A stretch of DNA of 64,000 nt from Eleusine coracana subsp. coracana (Eukaryota > Streptophyta > Magnoliopsida > Poales > Poaceae). The number at the start of each line of letters is the position of its first letter. The first letter of the stretch is position 1. The stretch is taken from positions 60,139,575-60,203,574 of the forward strand of contig CM064428.1 in the NCBI GenBank assembly GCA_032690845.1, in the 5' to 3' direction. Of the stretch, positions 21,938 through 32,578 are shown in pieces. A program made the translations under genes and the position numbers. Below the pieces are notes generated by a model. It searched no databases and was not told the DNA's origin. It saw only the letters and a list, made by a program, of their open reading frames with translations.

Positions 21938-23780
21938 CTACTCGCATCTCGCTGGAGTCTTCATGTACGCTGTGGAAGCAGATGTAGGCGTAGACTCGTA
22001 GCCGTCGTCCTCCGTTGAAAATTCACCGTAACAAGCCCGTTCCTCCTCCAGGGCGAAAAGGCCACCGCCGTGCAGAGGAGCAGCTGCCACCGGAAGAAGG
22101 ACGGGTAGGTCGGATGAGTTGGAACGCAGAACGGCCAGGGCTTCCGCGATGGACGGGCGCCGGGTCCGGTCGCGGTTCATCTGCCGCTCGTCGAACGCGC
22201 CCTCCAGCCTCCTGTCCACCGCGTCGAGCACGGCGTCCTGGTCGTACATGTCGCGGACACGACTCTGAAGCGTGGTGGAGGTTCATTTCTTTGCCGGCCG
22301 CTCGCCGGAGGCGATCTCGAGGAGCACGACGCCTAAGCTGTACACGTCGGACTCGGCACAGCGCTTCTGGTCGTTGACGAATTCCGGGTCCACGTAGCCG
22401 ACCGTACCCGCGACCATCTGCGTGGTTTGCGGCTCGTCTCCGTGGTCGACGAGCCTTGCCAGCCCCAAGTCCCCGAGCTTGGCGTTCTTCCGCGACGCGT
22501 CGAGCATGATGTTTGCCGGCTTGATGTCGCCGTGCACGACGCGCTGCTCGCACTCCGTGTGGAGGTAGAGGATGGCTGAGCCGAGGCCGAGCGCGACCCT
22601 GTACCGCTCCGGCCAGGTCAGAAGCTTCTTCTCAGGATCGTGGAGGCTCTTGTCCAGGCTGCCTCCAGCCGCCAGCTCGTAGGCCAGCAAAAATCAGCCC
22701 GTTGTTATTCCGGCCATGGTCGTCGCACCATCCGACGAGCCGGACAGCGTTGCGGTGCCGGAGCTGCCTCATGACGCAGATCTCGGCGTCGAACTCACGC
22801 CTCCCTGCTTGCTCCCCTCCATACGATCCCGCCGATAACACCTTGACCACCATGTGGCGGCGGTCCTGGTCGGCGAGGTAGCCGCGGTACACCGCGCCGC
22901 ACCCGCCACGCCCGATCCTCCTGCTCTCCGCGAAGTTCCCCGCCGCCGCGGCGAGCTTGCCGTAGCTGGACGGCCGAGGCCCCGCTGCTCTCCGTACTAG
23001 CTCCGGCGGCGACGAATCGGGCATGTCCTTGTCGTAGTCCTCTGGATCAACAGCTATGCCGCCGGTGCTCTCTCGACCTTCACGCCGGTTCCTTTTATGC
23101 CCGCACCGAAGCAGCAAAACTGTACCCGCGACGGCGCAGAGCAGGACGACCAGCGCCGTGCCGGCCACGACGACGACGGCAACTCCGCTGCAATCCACGC
23201 GGCTTTCTTGCTTTGGCAGCCGCGCGCCCGTTCTTCGCACGCCGGCGAGGCGACGACTGCGTGTGCGTGGCGCTGCTGTTACAAGCAGACGCGCCCGCCG
23301 CGCTGCCCACTATAGCGTCCACGTGGTATGTGTAGTTATCCGCTGGTGAACTGGTCACGCCGGACGGCAAAGTGGTCGCCCGCGACACCAACGCCTCCAT
23401 TGTACTTTGTTGTTGGAAGCGTGCTCCAACTGACGCCGTCCATGGCCGGCCAGGTGGTCTTGGCCTTACTACTCCATGTACATCAGTGGTGACGACGGGG
23501 ACGCCGCATGGTTCAAGGTCACACTTGTGTTGGTAGTGTTGCCACGACGGGCACCAACAGCACCGACGGAGTGTCTGACGGAAGTGGAATTTGAGACGAG
23601 CAGAGCAGCATGGTGTTGGCACAAGGTGCACAACAAGGACAAGACAAGGAGCCCAACGCTCGACCTGGACACAACCATGGAGTATGGAGATAGCAGGCAT
23701 GATCTGAGCAACTGATGAACCGGCATCTCAGAGTATTTAATGTGGAACGACACAGGGAATTGATAGATAAACTCCGACAA
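21938..23780 (-). pseudogene. Lectin-receptor-kinase-like gene, copy 3 (multiple frameshifts)
   Basis: The minus strand starts with a signal-peptide-like N-terminus near 23715 (SVGLLVLSLLCTLC) and NxS/T-rich ectodomain residues. After frame breaks comes a membrane span (GVAVVVVAGTALVVLLCAVAG). The kinase has glycine loop GRGGCGAVYRG, Lys in MVVKVLS, loop HGDIKPANIML and a DFG changed to DLG (KLGDLGLARL). A +1 slip in a T-run near 22690 breaks the N-lobe. The frame breaks again near 22283 (RPAKK, then stop). After DERQMNR a 33-nt in-frame deletion relative to copy 2 removes VLVTGLWCAHR. There is no intron at the position used by copies 1 and 2. Dead as a receptor kinase. Confidence 0.87.
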
Positions 23781-23784
23781 GATT

Positions 23785-25080
23785 TAATTAGGCTTTCTAC
23801 AAAAGAAAAAAAAAGAAAAAGGTCGCTATGCCGCGTGAAGAATTTCGGGCGCCGTGCCTCTACCGGCAGTCATGTGTTCCCTGTCCAACAGCCTTCGTGT
23901 CAAATCTTGTCATGTGTGAACACAAGACCAAATACATGTAAGCAAAAGTCCGCTTCTTTTACCAAAGAAGCACATTTTACATTAAAAAAAAAAGGAGACT
24001 CATCGTATATGTGAATCTTTAACGCAACTCCCGAATTAAAGTCATACATGTGTTCTAGATTTATAGGATTATTGATGGTTTTCAGATAAGCTATTAACGA
24101 AGAGGCCGGACGACGATGCTAGCCCTTGTAGGATGCGTCATGATCGTAGTAGTGTGCTCATGCATTCGTAATTTATTATCATTCCGACAGTATGTTTTGA
24201 CTTGCGGCTAACTCAATATCCTTGTCATCATTGTTCGAAAACGACAACATATCAGGAATGGATGGAGGTATTAAGCCATGAGCCTCCATGTTGTTCAGAT
24301 TCGGAGGGTCCATGTTGTTCAGATTCGGAGGGTGTATGCAACTTGCAACGGGATAGAGCATAGCGAAACAAGGTTTAATTAGGTTCCATGCGAACGGTCT
24401 TTTACTGTAGTAGTAAGGTGGCTTAGTAGCATCTCCTAAATACTAGGTTCGATTTTTGCCTTTTGATTTTATTTGTAATTTTTAGGAAACTATAATTTAC
24501 CTAAAAAAAGATAATTATACCTCTTCATACTTTTAAAAAAAAGTCATTTTGGGTCTATAGCTGATTTTACAAAAACAAATTGTTTTCTTGAAAAGCAAAA
24601 AAAATATTATAGTTATGGAGAATTGAACCAACAATCTCATAAGTTGACCACTTTTGCTTAAGATTAACAACCATTAGGATGAACACACATTATTGATTGA
24701 ATTAGTTCCAAGACATCTTTAATAAAGATAGAGATAAAAAAATACTTTCTAATTAATGAGTTATTGGTATACTAAATCATGTCCTAAACAACTTCTTTTT
24801 GAAGTATAGAGGGAGTACACCATAAAAGAGAAGAAGACCTGCAGCACAGTACACCAAGCCGATGTGATCGTCGACGAGGCCACGCGACGACTACTGCAGC
24901 AACATCTCCGTCTACTTTAGCGTGGCGCCAGCGCCATGATCCTTGGTACCACCGAGCGCAGCAATCTTGCAAAGCTGTGTGTGTGTGGACAGTCACTGGT
25001 TCAATTTATTTTTCTTTTTCCGACGATCATTCATACTACTGCTGAAAGTCACGAAACTTGGTGGGGAACCATGTGCCAAG
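23785..25080. other. AT-rich spacer with small repeats
   Basis: No supported gene. Contains the 24-bp tandem duplication listed separately, poly-A-rich stretches near 23805 and 23980, and a GAGGGAGTAC end near 24810 that resembles half a Stowaway MITE. A minus-strand open frame of 60 codons at 24179-24361 has no recognisable domain. Confidence 0.5.
24286..24333. repeat. Two-copy 24-bp tandem repeat
   Basis: The unit starting CCATGTTGTTCAGATTCGG occurs twice head to tail with exact 24-bp spacing. It keeps the minus-strand frame open (PPNLNNM repeated) inside the 60-codon open frame at 24179-24361. The repeat is certain. Whether the frame is a gene is doubtful. Confidence 0.9.
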
Positions 25081-25084
25081 CAGC

Positions 25085-25372
25085 TCATACGCAGCAAAGT
25101 TCAGGGATGCAAGGTTCGCAAAGACAATTGCCGCACCAGACGATGCATGGACACTGTGTTAATAAATGCCTGCTACGCGTGATGTGGTGGTTGGGGCGGC
25201 TGACGAAGAGTTCCCGGAGGATGTTGTGCTCCGCCAGCAACCGCCGGTGCTGCCCAGCTCCGGCTGCGTCCTCATTGGACGACGCCGCATTAGCAGCCAT
25301 CAGCAGCTGCCCCGTGACAAGGGCAAGCAGCATGCAGAGGGTGACCATCTTGAAAGCAGCAGCAGAAGCCAT
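25085..25372 (-). CDS. Small secreted cysteine-rich peptide (95 aa, putative)
   Basis: Residues 1-30 (MASAAAFKMVTLCMLLALVTG followed by QLLMAANAA) form a good signal peptide with a hydrophobic core and small residues at the likely cleavage site. The mature part has a basic, charged middle (HRRLLAEHNILREL) and a C-terminal block with eight cysteines in the last 22 residues (CPCIVWCGNCLCEPCIPELCCV). A minus-strand TATA box lies 130-138 bp upstream, a normal spacing for a short 5' UTR. I do not recognise the family. It resembles apoplastic signalling or defence peptides only in layout. It could also be the remnant of a longer gene. Confidence 0.6.
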   Translation of the reverse strand: MASAAAFKMVTLCMLLALVTGQLLMAANAASSNEDAAGAGQHRRLLAEHNILRELFVSRPNHHITRSRHLLTQCPCIVWCGNCLCEPCIPELCCV

Positions 25373-25500
25373 ATAGCAGATGATATTTTTACTGTTACTA
25401 CTCTCAGCGGACTATAGGTGGCCAGATGAGGAGATATCAGGCAGGATGCTTCTGCAATCAAATATGTGGTGAGGTGCGAAATGTAACTATAAGTCCTCAC

Positions 25501-25510
25501 CATTTATAGA
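25501..25510 (-). promoter_or_regulatory. TATA box of the small secreted peptide gene
   Basis: The minus strand reads TCTATAAATG, a good plant TATA box, about 130 bp upstream of the ATG at 25372. It predicts a transcription start near 25470. Confidence 0.65.
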
Positions 25511-25923
25511 TGTGGGCTTGCTTAATATAATACATATGACATCATGTAGGGCAATGAGATATAGCATCATGCACGTCACTGAATAGGACGTATGAACCAT
25601 TGAACCATATGTTAGGACTTTCAATGGAATCTTTTGTTTCGGCAGGTTACGAAAATAATCTTGTTTTGTCCTGTTGCTGGAGTGAAGCGGCGACTTTTGG
25701 TTCCTCGAGCAGGATGGAGGTGCTGCGTGAGTTATGACGTGGATATCTACTATCTTTTTTAAAAATATACAAATTATTTTTTTATTTTTAGACATCACGT
25801 TTGATAGTTCGTCTTATCCGTAAACAACTTTATAAAACTATTTGTAGAAAAACGTTGAGCGTAAGTATGATTTTGTACATATTTTCAGTGGTATCTACGG
25901 ACTCAAACATATAACACTGCTTG

Positions 25924-26800
25924 AACTATAAGCAAACTTGACAATACACACATGTTTTCAGGAAATGTTTCTGTGTGGAATCGCTGTTCAGTGCATAAGT
26001 AGTTCGATCAGAGATACAATTCTTAGGGCGTATGTAGTTACAGCCTCGTGCCCTTCCTAACGTGTAAACGGTTTAAGTCGTTCCAATGAACAGAGGGAAA
26101 TCTACCATGATACTGTGAAAATTTGAGCATATCGTTCCAATGAAGGCCACTCTGCGGGATGCATGTAGCTCCGGATCAACAGTTACGCCACTGGATGAAG
26201 GCCATTTAGTCCACTGGCGAAGCTACATGCACTCTACGGGGTGCAAATGCACCCGGTGATTTCTGAAATTTACTTGCAATTGACTTGTGCTGTATCTGCG
26301 TACAAGTAACATCGAAACATAATCTCTGGGTTTTGTAGACAAGAAACTCGTCCAAAAACTATTATTACTAGTGTGAAGTAACATGCTTGCAGACAATGTT
26401 TCTGCACGGAATTGCTGTTCACTGAAAAAGTAGTTCGATCAGAGATACAATTCTTAGGGCGTATGTACCAATTCTCGCCACGAAAAGAGGAGGAAAACAG
26501 AGTACATGTTTCTGCACAACAAAACGAGAACACTTTGACTTCTGAAAAAGGAAAATCTTGAAGGAGAATGCAAAAAATAGTTGTCTGAAACTCTGAATAC
26601 TTCTGAACTATAAGCAAACTTGTCTGAAAACATACATCATGCTTGCAGGCAGTGTTTCCGTGCTGAACCTCTGTTCACTTCAAATAAGTTGGATCAGAGA
26701 TACAATTCTTACGGTGCAGCGTACCAATTCTCACTAAGAAAAGAGAAGTGGAAACAGGACAAGAAAACAGAGCACTGTGAATTCTGCAAACATTTTGAAG
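25924..26800. repeat. Three diverged copies of a ~170-bp repeat
   Basis: Copies near 25924-26045, 26379-26560 and 26606-26800 share GATCAGAGATACAATTCTTA and surrounding sequence. Copies 2 and 3 also share GTACCAATTCTC, and copies 1 and 3 share AACTATAAGCAAACTTG. A further weak match (CACAATTCTTACGG) lies near 30810 downstream of the second kinase. They appear to be duplicated 3'-flanking sequence of the atypical kinase genes. Confidence 0.65.
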
Positions 26801-27032
26801 GAGAATTCAGCTTCCATTGTTATAACAAAAACTCCCGTCCAATTCGGAGCCCACAACGAAACAGCAGAGTTGGAGCCCATTTGAACCTCACGTGCCCACT
26901 ATCACATAAGCCCGCGCTCCCTTGACCCAGTACACACAATAAGCCAGAAACAGGAACAAGGCCTAAAATGCTCGTTTGCAGCCATGATGAGATTGTTTCT
27001 TTTAAAACTTTATTAGTTCGACAATCACAAAA

Positions 27033-27067
27033 GACGAGATGGCCGAGCGGTCTAAGGCGCCAGATTA

Positions 27068-27104
<37 letters not shown>

Positions 27105-27112
27105 TCTCGTCA
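27033..27112 (+). tRNA. tRNA-Leu (anticodon AAG)
   Basis: 80-nt cloverleaf. The acceptor stem GACGAGA pairs with TCTCGTC and is followed by discriminator A. There is an A box (TGGCCGAGCGG), an anticodon stem CCAGA/TCTGG with loop TTAAGGC giving anticodon AAG, a type II variable arm, and a B box (GGGTTCAAATCCC). T-runs downstream (from about 27118) can end RNA polymerase III transcription. No intron. Confidence 0.95.
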
Positions 27113-27339
27113 CAAATATTTTTGGCTCATTTTCAGCTTGCTCTTTTTTTTTTTTCTTTACTTTGTATTGTAGCTGCGTATAGACTGTAAGTTTTTAAAA
27201 TTTTTTTAGCTGCGTATAAGCTGCTTTATCCTCTAATATGTAGATCATACCATTTTTTATTGACCATGATCTAAAACAAGCCATGGATATTAAACTAATG
27301 TTACACACTTTGTGTGCTACTGTTGGGTTTGAAAGTCAA

Positions 27340-28245
27340 TTACAGGTTCTCCATGATGATGTGTCGTAGCGCTGCGCTGGCGGCCGCGGCATCTCGGTTC
27401 GTGACGAAGGTATGCTTGAGCAGGTACGGCACCCTGGCACGCTGCGTGGGGTCCTTGTGCAGGCACGCCGCCACAAAGTCGCGCAGCTCCGGCGACGCGT
27501 GGACATCCTCCGGCACGCTGAAGGGTGGCTCTCGGTCGCAGATCGCCTTCTTCCAGTCCTCTGCTTTCTTCTTATCCTCTGCTTCGGTCACGACGGGTGC
27601 ACGCCCCAAGAAGAGCTCCAGGACGGTGAGTCCGAGGCCCCACACGTCGGCGGCCATGGCGGCGCGCGGGTCGGCGAGGGCGTCGGGGTCGAAGCGCTCG
27701 GGGCTGAAGTAGGCGTGGGTCCCCATGTCGGTGGCCACGAGGAGCTTCTCCCCCGCTAGGCCGTAGAGGATCCGGGACGCGTTGAAGTCGTTGATCTTGA
27801 CGTCGCCGCGGGCGTTGCACAGGAAGTTGTCGGGCTTGACGTCGAGGTGGGCGACGCCGCGGGAGTGGAGCTGGGCCAGACCCATCAGGCACCGGTGGGC
27901 CACCTCCGCCAGCACGGGCTCCGGGAACCCGACAACAAGATCCCGACGGTAGAGGACGGCGTGCAGGGAGCCGGCGTCCATGAACTCGAGCACGCTGGAG
28001 AGCCCTCCGTCGGGCGCGAGGTAGACGGCGTGGTGCTGCACCACGTACGGCGAAGGGAAACTGGCGGCGCGGAGGAGCACCTCGGCCTCCTCCACCGCGT
28101 CGGGGCTCGGGAAGAAGGCCTCCTTCAGAGCGAACACGTCGAACGTGCGGCGGTGGCGCACCTTGGACACCCTGGCGAACCCGCCCTCGCCCAGGACGCC
28201 GATGAAGTCAAAGTCATCAAGCTCCGGCTCCGGAGGCGTCATCAT
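27340..28245 (-). CDS. Atypical intronless protein kinase, STE7/MAPKK-like (301 aa)
   Basis: Single exon. The frame opens at 28341, but a TATA box at 28358-28365 makes the second ATG cluster (28245, MMTPPEPEL) the better start. The kinase domain fills the protein: glycine loop GEGGFARV (19-26), Lys41 in FALK, catalytic loop HLDVKPDN (133-140), metal-binding motif DFN (153-155), YFSPERF, and DVWGLGLTVLELFLG. The overall layout (LMGLAQLHSRGVAHLD, SPERF, DVWGLG) recalls plant MAP kinase kinases. HRD is changed to HLD and DFG to DFN, so activity and regulation may be unusual. The Asp and Lys needed for catalysis are kept. It has a frameshifted paralog 3 kb away. The substrate is unknown. Confidence 0.85.
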   Translation of the reverse strand: MMTPPEPELDDFDFIGVLGEGGFARVSKVRHRRTFDVFALKEAFFPSPDAVEEAEVLLRAASFPSPYVVQHHAVYLAPDGGLSSVLEFMDAGSLHAVLYRRDLVVGFPEPVLAEVAHRCLMGLAQLHSRGVAHLDVKPDNFLCNARGDVKINDFNASRILYGLAGEKLLVATDMGTHAYFSPERFDPDALADPRAAMAADVWGLGLTVLELFLGRAPVVTEAEDKKKAEDWKKAICDREPPFSVPEDVHASPELRDFVAACLHKDPTQRARVPYLLKHTFVTNRDAAAASAALRHIIMENL

Positions 28246-28357
28246 CACGGTGGAGGGCAGTGAACGGGAGGGAGGAGATGGATAGGGCACACAGCCGCCG
28301 GGCTCTGGACTCTGGTGTTCCGCTAATGGAAGAAGGAACAATAAGGAGGAGCTTGCC

Positions 28358-28365
28358 TATTTATA
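28358..28365 (-). promoter_or_regulatory. TATA box of the atypical kinase gene
   Basis: Minus-strand TATAAATA sits about 113 bp upstream of the preferred ATG at 28245 and only about 17 bp upstream of the first in-frame ATG at 28341. This argues for the downstream start. Confidence 0.7.
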
Positions 28366-28499
28366 GATCATGTCATGAAGTCGCCTCCGACTTGGATTTG
28401 CCCCGGGGCTGCGGAGAAATCACGCTCACGCAAGTCCCTTGGCCGAGCTGGCTCAACGCAAAGAGGCGGCGGCTGTTTCCTTTCCATATTTGAGAAAAG

Positions 28500-30104
28500 G
28501 GTTGTTTTGAATCCGAGGAAGGAGCGGACGGACGGTGAGGTTGGATTCTGTTCTCATTTGCCAGGCCCAGTTCCAGGGAGGCTGTACCGGCCCATGATCT
28601 TATCCATTCAGCGGCATGTCATGCTTACCACCCAACGATTTTTTCAGGGTATAGTGGCATTAGTGGGTCTCAAAACGATTTTTTCATGCCCAGTGACTCC
28701 AACGATTTTTCATGGTTGAGCATGCCAAAAATCCTAGAGTATATCGACTTACATATACATGGTCTCGTACTGTGTGTCCAAGGTAGGTCAACTTGCTTAT
28801 GTTTTCTTATGATTGGGGAGAACTCTTGCTACACATATGTACTATGTAGGCTCTATCCGTATTAGAGAAAGTTTGCATGAACTTATTCGATTGAAAGAAA
28901 ATGTAATGTCTTTCATGTGTTTTATAGTATATCCAGTGCAACACAAAATGTTGTGGAAAATGAAGACACCCCTAAAACTTAAAATCTTTATGTGCTACTT
29001 ATGTAACAGAATAGTGTTAACTAAAGATAATTTAACCAAATGAAATTGACATGCTAACAAAAGTTGTTGTTTTCGTAGTATAGATGAAACAATATGACAC
29101 TTGTTTGTTAATTGACATTATGTAATTTTTTTTTATGAACACTTGTTTATTTTTTGTTTTGGTTTACATCCATCTCATAGCATTAGACATTTGTTTGGTA
29201 CATGGCTTCATGGGTTAGATATAAAACTTAAGAAACAATTATTAGTCGGTGCTTCTACACTTTCTTAGATATTTTGGCTAAGCAGTAATGATATGATCTC
29301 TACTTCTCTAAAAATATGAGTTGGTGAGTGGTGATGGTCGTCGTCTGTTGTTTTCCTCACAGTAACAGAACTTAGCGCCGACAGATGGGCCCATCCACAC
29401 AACTCATCCCCTCTCTACAGTCGCTCATAGTCTCAGGTCTCGCCTCCGCTCATGCTCCTTTCCTCTGCAATGCGATGCTCAATAGCACACATGTGTTTAA
29501 TCATCGCAAGAGGGTCCAGATGGGGCCTGCAGCAGCCGGATCCAGTGGCGTATCAGAGACCGACGGCCGCAGCCGCCCGCTGGTGCGAGATTTCGAGCAA
29601 TTGGGTAGGTTGTGTCGATGGACGGCTATAGCCGCTCTACCGAAGGTGGCGCTTCGTTCCTGGCTGGCATTACCTCCAATCCTCCACCATATGGTTCCAT
29701 CTACAGTATGCTTAAGGTGCCTATTTTCTCGCCATCAAGTCAGCTCCAATGCCCGCGAGTCATGAGAGATTACCGTAAATTCACGGCTGTGTTCATGGAG
29801 CTGGCAGCTTGATGCAAGCATGCACTTGGTAGTGACCACTGACCACATGCAGTTTAACTTTGCGTTGTTAATTAATTTTTCTTCTTCCTTTTCTTTTGGT
29901 CGAGAACTTAAACTGGTCACCGTTTATTGGTAAGTTCGACTGCTAGAACTTGGAGCGGTATTGCTTTGTTTTCTCAAAAGCACTTGAAGCTAGATTGCTA
30001 TGTTTCCTCAAAAGAATTTTCCTCTACGAAACTTTAGGTCACCGCTTCAAAATTAAATCTGCAGCCATTCGATAATTCAAAAAATAATTGTGCTGCTTTA
30101 TATG
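28500..30104. other. Spacer, no supported gene
   Basis: AT-rich with a modest open frame at 29385-29765 that lacks recognisable domains or splice context. The motif AACGATTTTTTCA recurs at about 28636, 28675 and 28693. Nothing else is supported. Confidence 0.5.
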
Positions 30105-30112
30105 GCTGGACG

Positions 30113-30647
30113 TATACCTGGCCAACGGACCGTGCCGAGCCGGCCCGGCATGAGTCCGTCACGGGCCAGGCCATAGGCTTAACGGGCCGGCATGGCCCGT
30201 CTGCTTAACGGGTCGTGCCGGGCCGGCCCGACGGGTCTGTGCCCAAGCCCAAGCACGACACGGCTCATCTTACACGGGCCGGGCTGGCCCGTCGACTCGA
30301 CGGGCTATTCGGGCCGAGCTGGCTTGAAGCCTGATTAAATTTTATATGCGCTATTTTTCTCTAAAATTTAAATATAAATATTGAAATATTAATTATTTTA
30401 TTTGACGGGCCATGATGGACCGTGCCGTGTCTTACAGGCTAAACGGGCTATTACACGGGGACGGGCCATGGTAAACGGGCCGTGCTCGGGCCGGCCCGAT
30501 GGGCCTGTGGCTAGGCCCAGACACGGTCCATGATGGGCCACGGGCCGGCATGGCCCGTTAAGCATCGTGTCGGACCGTGCTTGGGCCGGGCCAAAATAGG
30601 CGGGCCTCGTGCCAGCCCATTTAACCCGGCCCACTTGGACAGGTATA
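30113..30647. mobile_element. hAT-type MITE with perfect 8-bp target duplication
   Basis: Ends TATACCTGGCCAA and (reverse complement) TATACCTGTCCAA form the inverted repeat. The 8-mer GCTGGACG flanks both sides exactly (30105-30112 and 30648-30655), as expected for hAT insertion. The interior is full of GGCCCG/CGGGCC palindromes around an AT-rich centre. 535 bp, no coding capacity. Confidence 0.85.
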
Positions 30648-31004
30648 GCTGGACGTTGGTCATTGGTTGGAGATTCTATGGAAATGACCTGATTGCATTA
30701 ATATGTTTGGATTTTTTTAACCTATTTGTATCATGCAAAATGTCTTGGAAAAAGGCTGTAACCTATCGTGCATCAGATCAGTTTGATGCTTATCTGAAAA
30801 AGGCACAATTCTTACGGCGGATATCTTACAATTTACAGATTTTCTCGTCTAGAACTGAGAAGAGAAAACCAGAAGCAAACTATCGCGCAACTTATAGGTT
30901 CACGCACAAACACAACCAACTTAGGATGATCAATTGTTACAGACTTACAGTTGCACATTCGAAGCACATTGTAGCTACTTAGCTAGTTCCTGCTCCTACA
31001 CTGA

Positions 31005-31993
31005 CTACAGGTTCTCCACGATGAGGTCTCGCAGCGCGCGGCTGGACGCCTCGACGTCACGGCCCGTGACGAAGGGGTGCCTGAGCAGGTGCGGCACCCT
31101 GGCGCGCCGCGCCGGGTCCTTATGCAGGCACGCGGCGACGAAGTGTCGCAGCTCCGGCGACGCGTCCACGTACTCGGGCACGGACGGCGGGTCCCGGTCG
31201 CAGATGACCTCCTTCCAGTCGCACTTCTTGGGCTTCTCGACGGCGTCGGGCCAGACGGGCGGGCGGCCCAGGAACAGCTCGAGGACGGTGACGCCGAGTC
31301 CCCACACGTCGGCGGGCCGGGCCCGAACCGCTCGGGGCTGAAGTACCTGGCTGTGCCCCTGCTGGCGGTGGGGACCACGAGGGCTTCCCCCGCGCGTCCG
31401 TACACGACGCGGGACGCGTTGAAGTCGCCGATCTTGACGTCGCCGCGCGCGTTGCAGAGGAAGTTGTCGGGCTTGACGTCGAGGTGGGCCACGCCGCGGG
31501 AGTGCAGCTGGGCCAGGCCCATCAGGCACCGGTGGGCCGCCTCGGCCAGCGCCGGCTCCAGGAACCCGCGCCGCTGGAGACGGCGGAGCACGGCCCGCAG
31601 GGAGCCCGCGTCCATGAGCTCCAGCACGCTCACCACCAGCGCGCCGTTGTTGTCGTCGTCGTTGCCCCCGAGGAAGACCGCGTGGCACTGCACCACGTGC
31701 GGTGAAGGGGAACTGGCGGCGCGGCGGAGCACCTCGGCCTCCTCCTCCGCGTCCGGGGACGGGTTGAAGGCTTCCTTGAGCGCGAACACCTCGCAAGTGC
31801 GGCGGTGGCGCACTTTGAACACCCGGGCGAACCCGCCCTCGCCGAGGACGCCGATGAAGTCGAAGTCCGACGACTCTACCTCCGGTGGTGCTGGTGGTGG
31901 GAGTGGCGGTCTCGTCGGCGTCTCGCGCGGTGCAGGAGTGGTGGTGCCGTGGAACAGGCGGTGAGGTGCGGCTCCGATGACAAAGCAAGGCAT
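31005..31993 (-). pseudogene. Atypical intronless protein kinase, second copy (frameshifted)
   Basis: Paralog of the kinase at 27340. The N-terminal frame from MPCFVIGAAPHRLF carries GEGGFARV, FALKEAF, HLDVKPDNFLC and GDFNASRVVYG, so the odd HLD and DFN motifs are shared. After YFSPERF, 28 nt present in the intact paralog are missing near 31310-31325, which shifts the frame. The correct frame resumes at ADVWGLGVTVLELFLG and runs to the stop at 31005 (VENL). The encoded protein would lose the C-lobe. An acidic insert (GGNDDDNNGALV) distinguishes it from the intact copy. Confidence 0.85.
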
Positions 31994-32578
31994 TGTGCGC
32001 GCGGTGCAGGGATGATGGGCAGAAGGCTTCAGCCGCAGGTGATCGATGCAGGAAGGAGAGCAATGGCTAGAATCGTTGCGGGGCTGGGCGATTTATTGTT
32101 GCGCGCGAAGGCTCGTGGCCGACTCGGATCGGCGGAGAATTGCGGCGGGTTTCTCCGTAGTTGATTGAATCCGAGAGAGGCGCGGGGGAAGACGGGCGGG
32201 CTCAAACGTCACTCAGTGCTTGACTTGGCTTGGAACCATGACCACGGTCAAAGGAAAGGCGGTCGGAGTCTGACACAAAAACGGAGGCCCGGTTCTCAAA
32301 GAAAAAACCGGAGGCCCGGAGTCAGTTCTTGTTGCAAAGGCCACTCCACGGAAACCGGCACCGACTACCGGCCCATTATCTGCAGATCAACTGCGGCCCA
32401 TGTATTTTAGTGGCCTATCTGCTCATGGGCTTCCAATGAGCGGCCTCGTCTCTCTGGGCGCTGTATTTTAGCACGGCGACGCGAACTCGAATCATTTCAC
32501 CTTCTCTTCACTTCTCTTCTCCAAGGCTCAAGACAACGCCGAAACCGAAGCGAAGCATCCCCGCCGGCGGCGAATCGA

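Noticed and set aside
31077..31964. 295-codon plus-strand frame
   Set aside because: Antisense of the GC-rich atypical kinase pseudogene.
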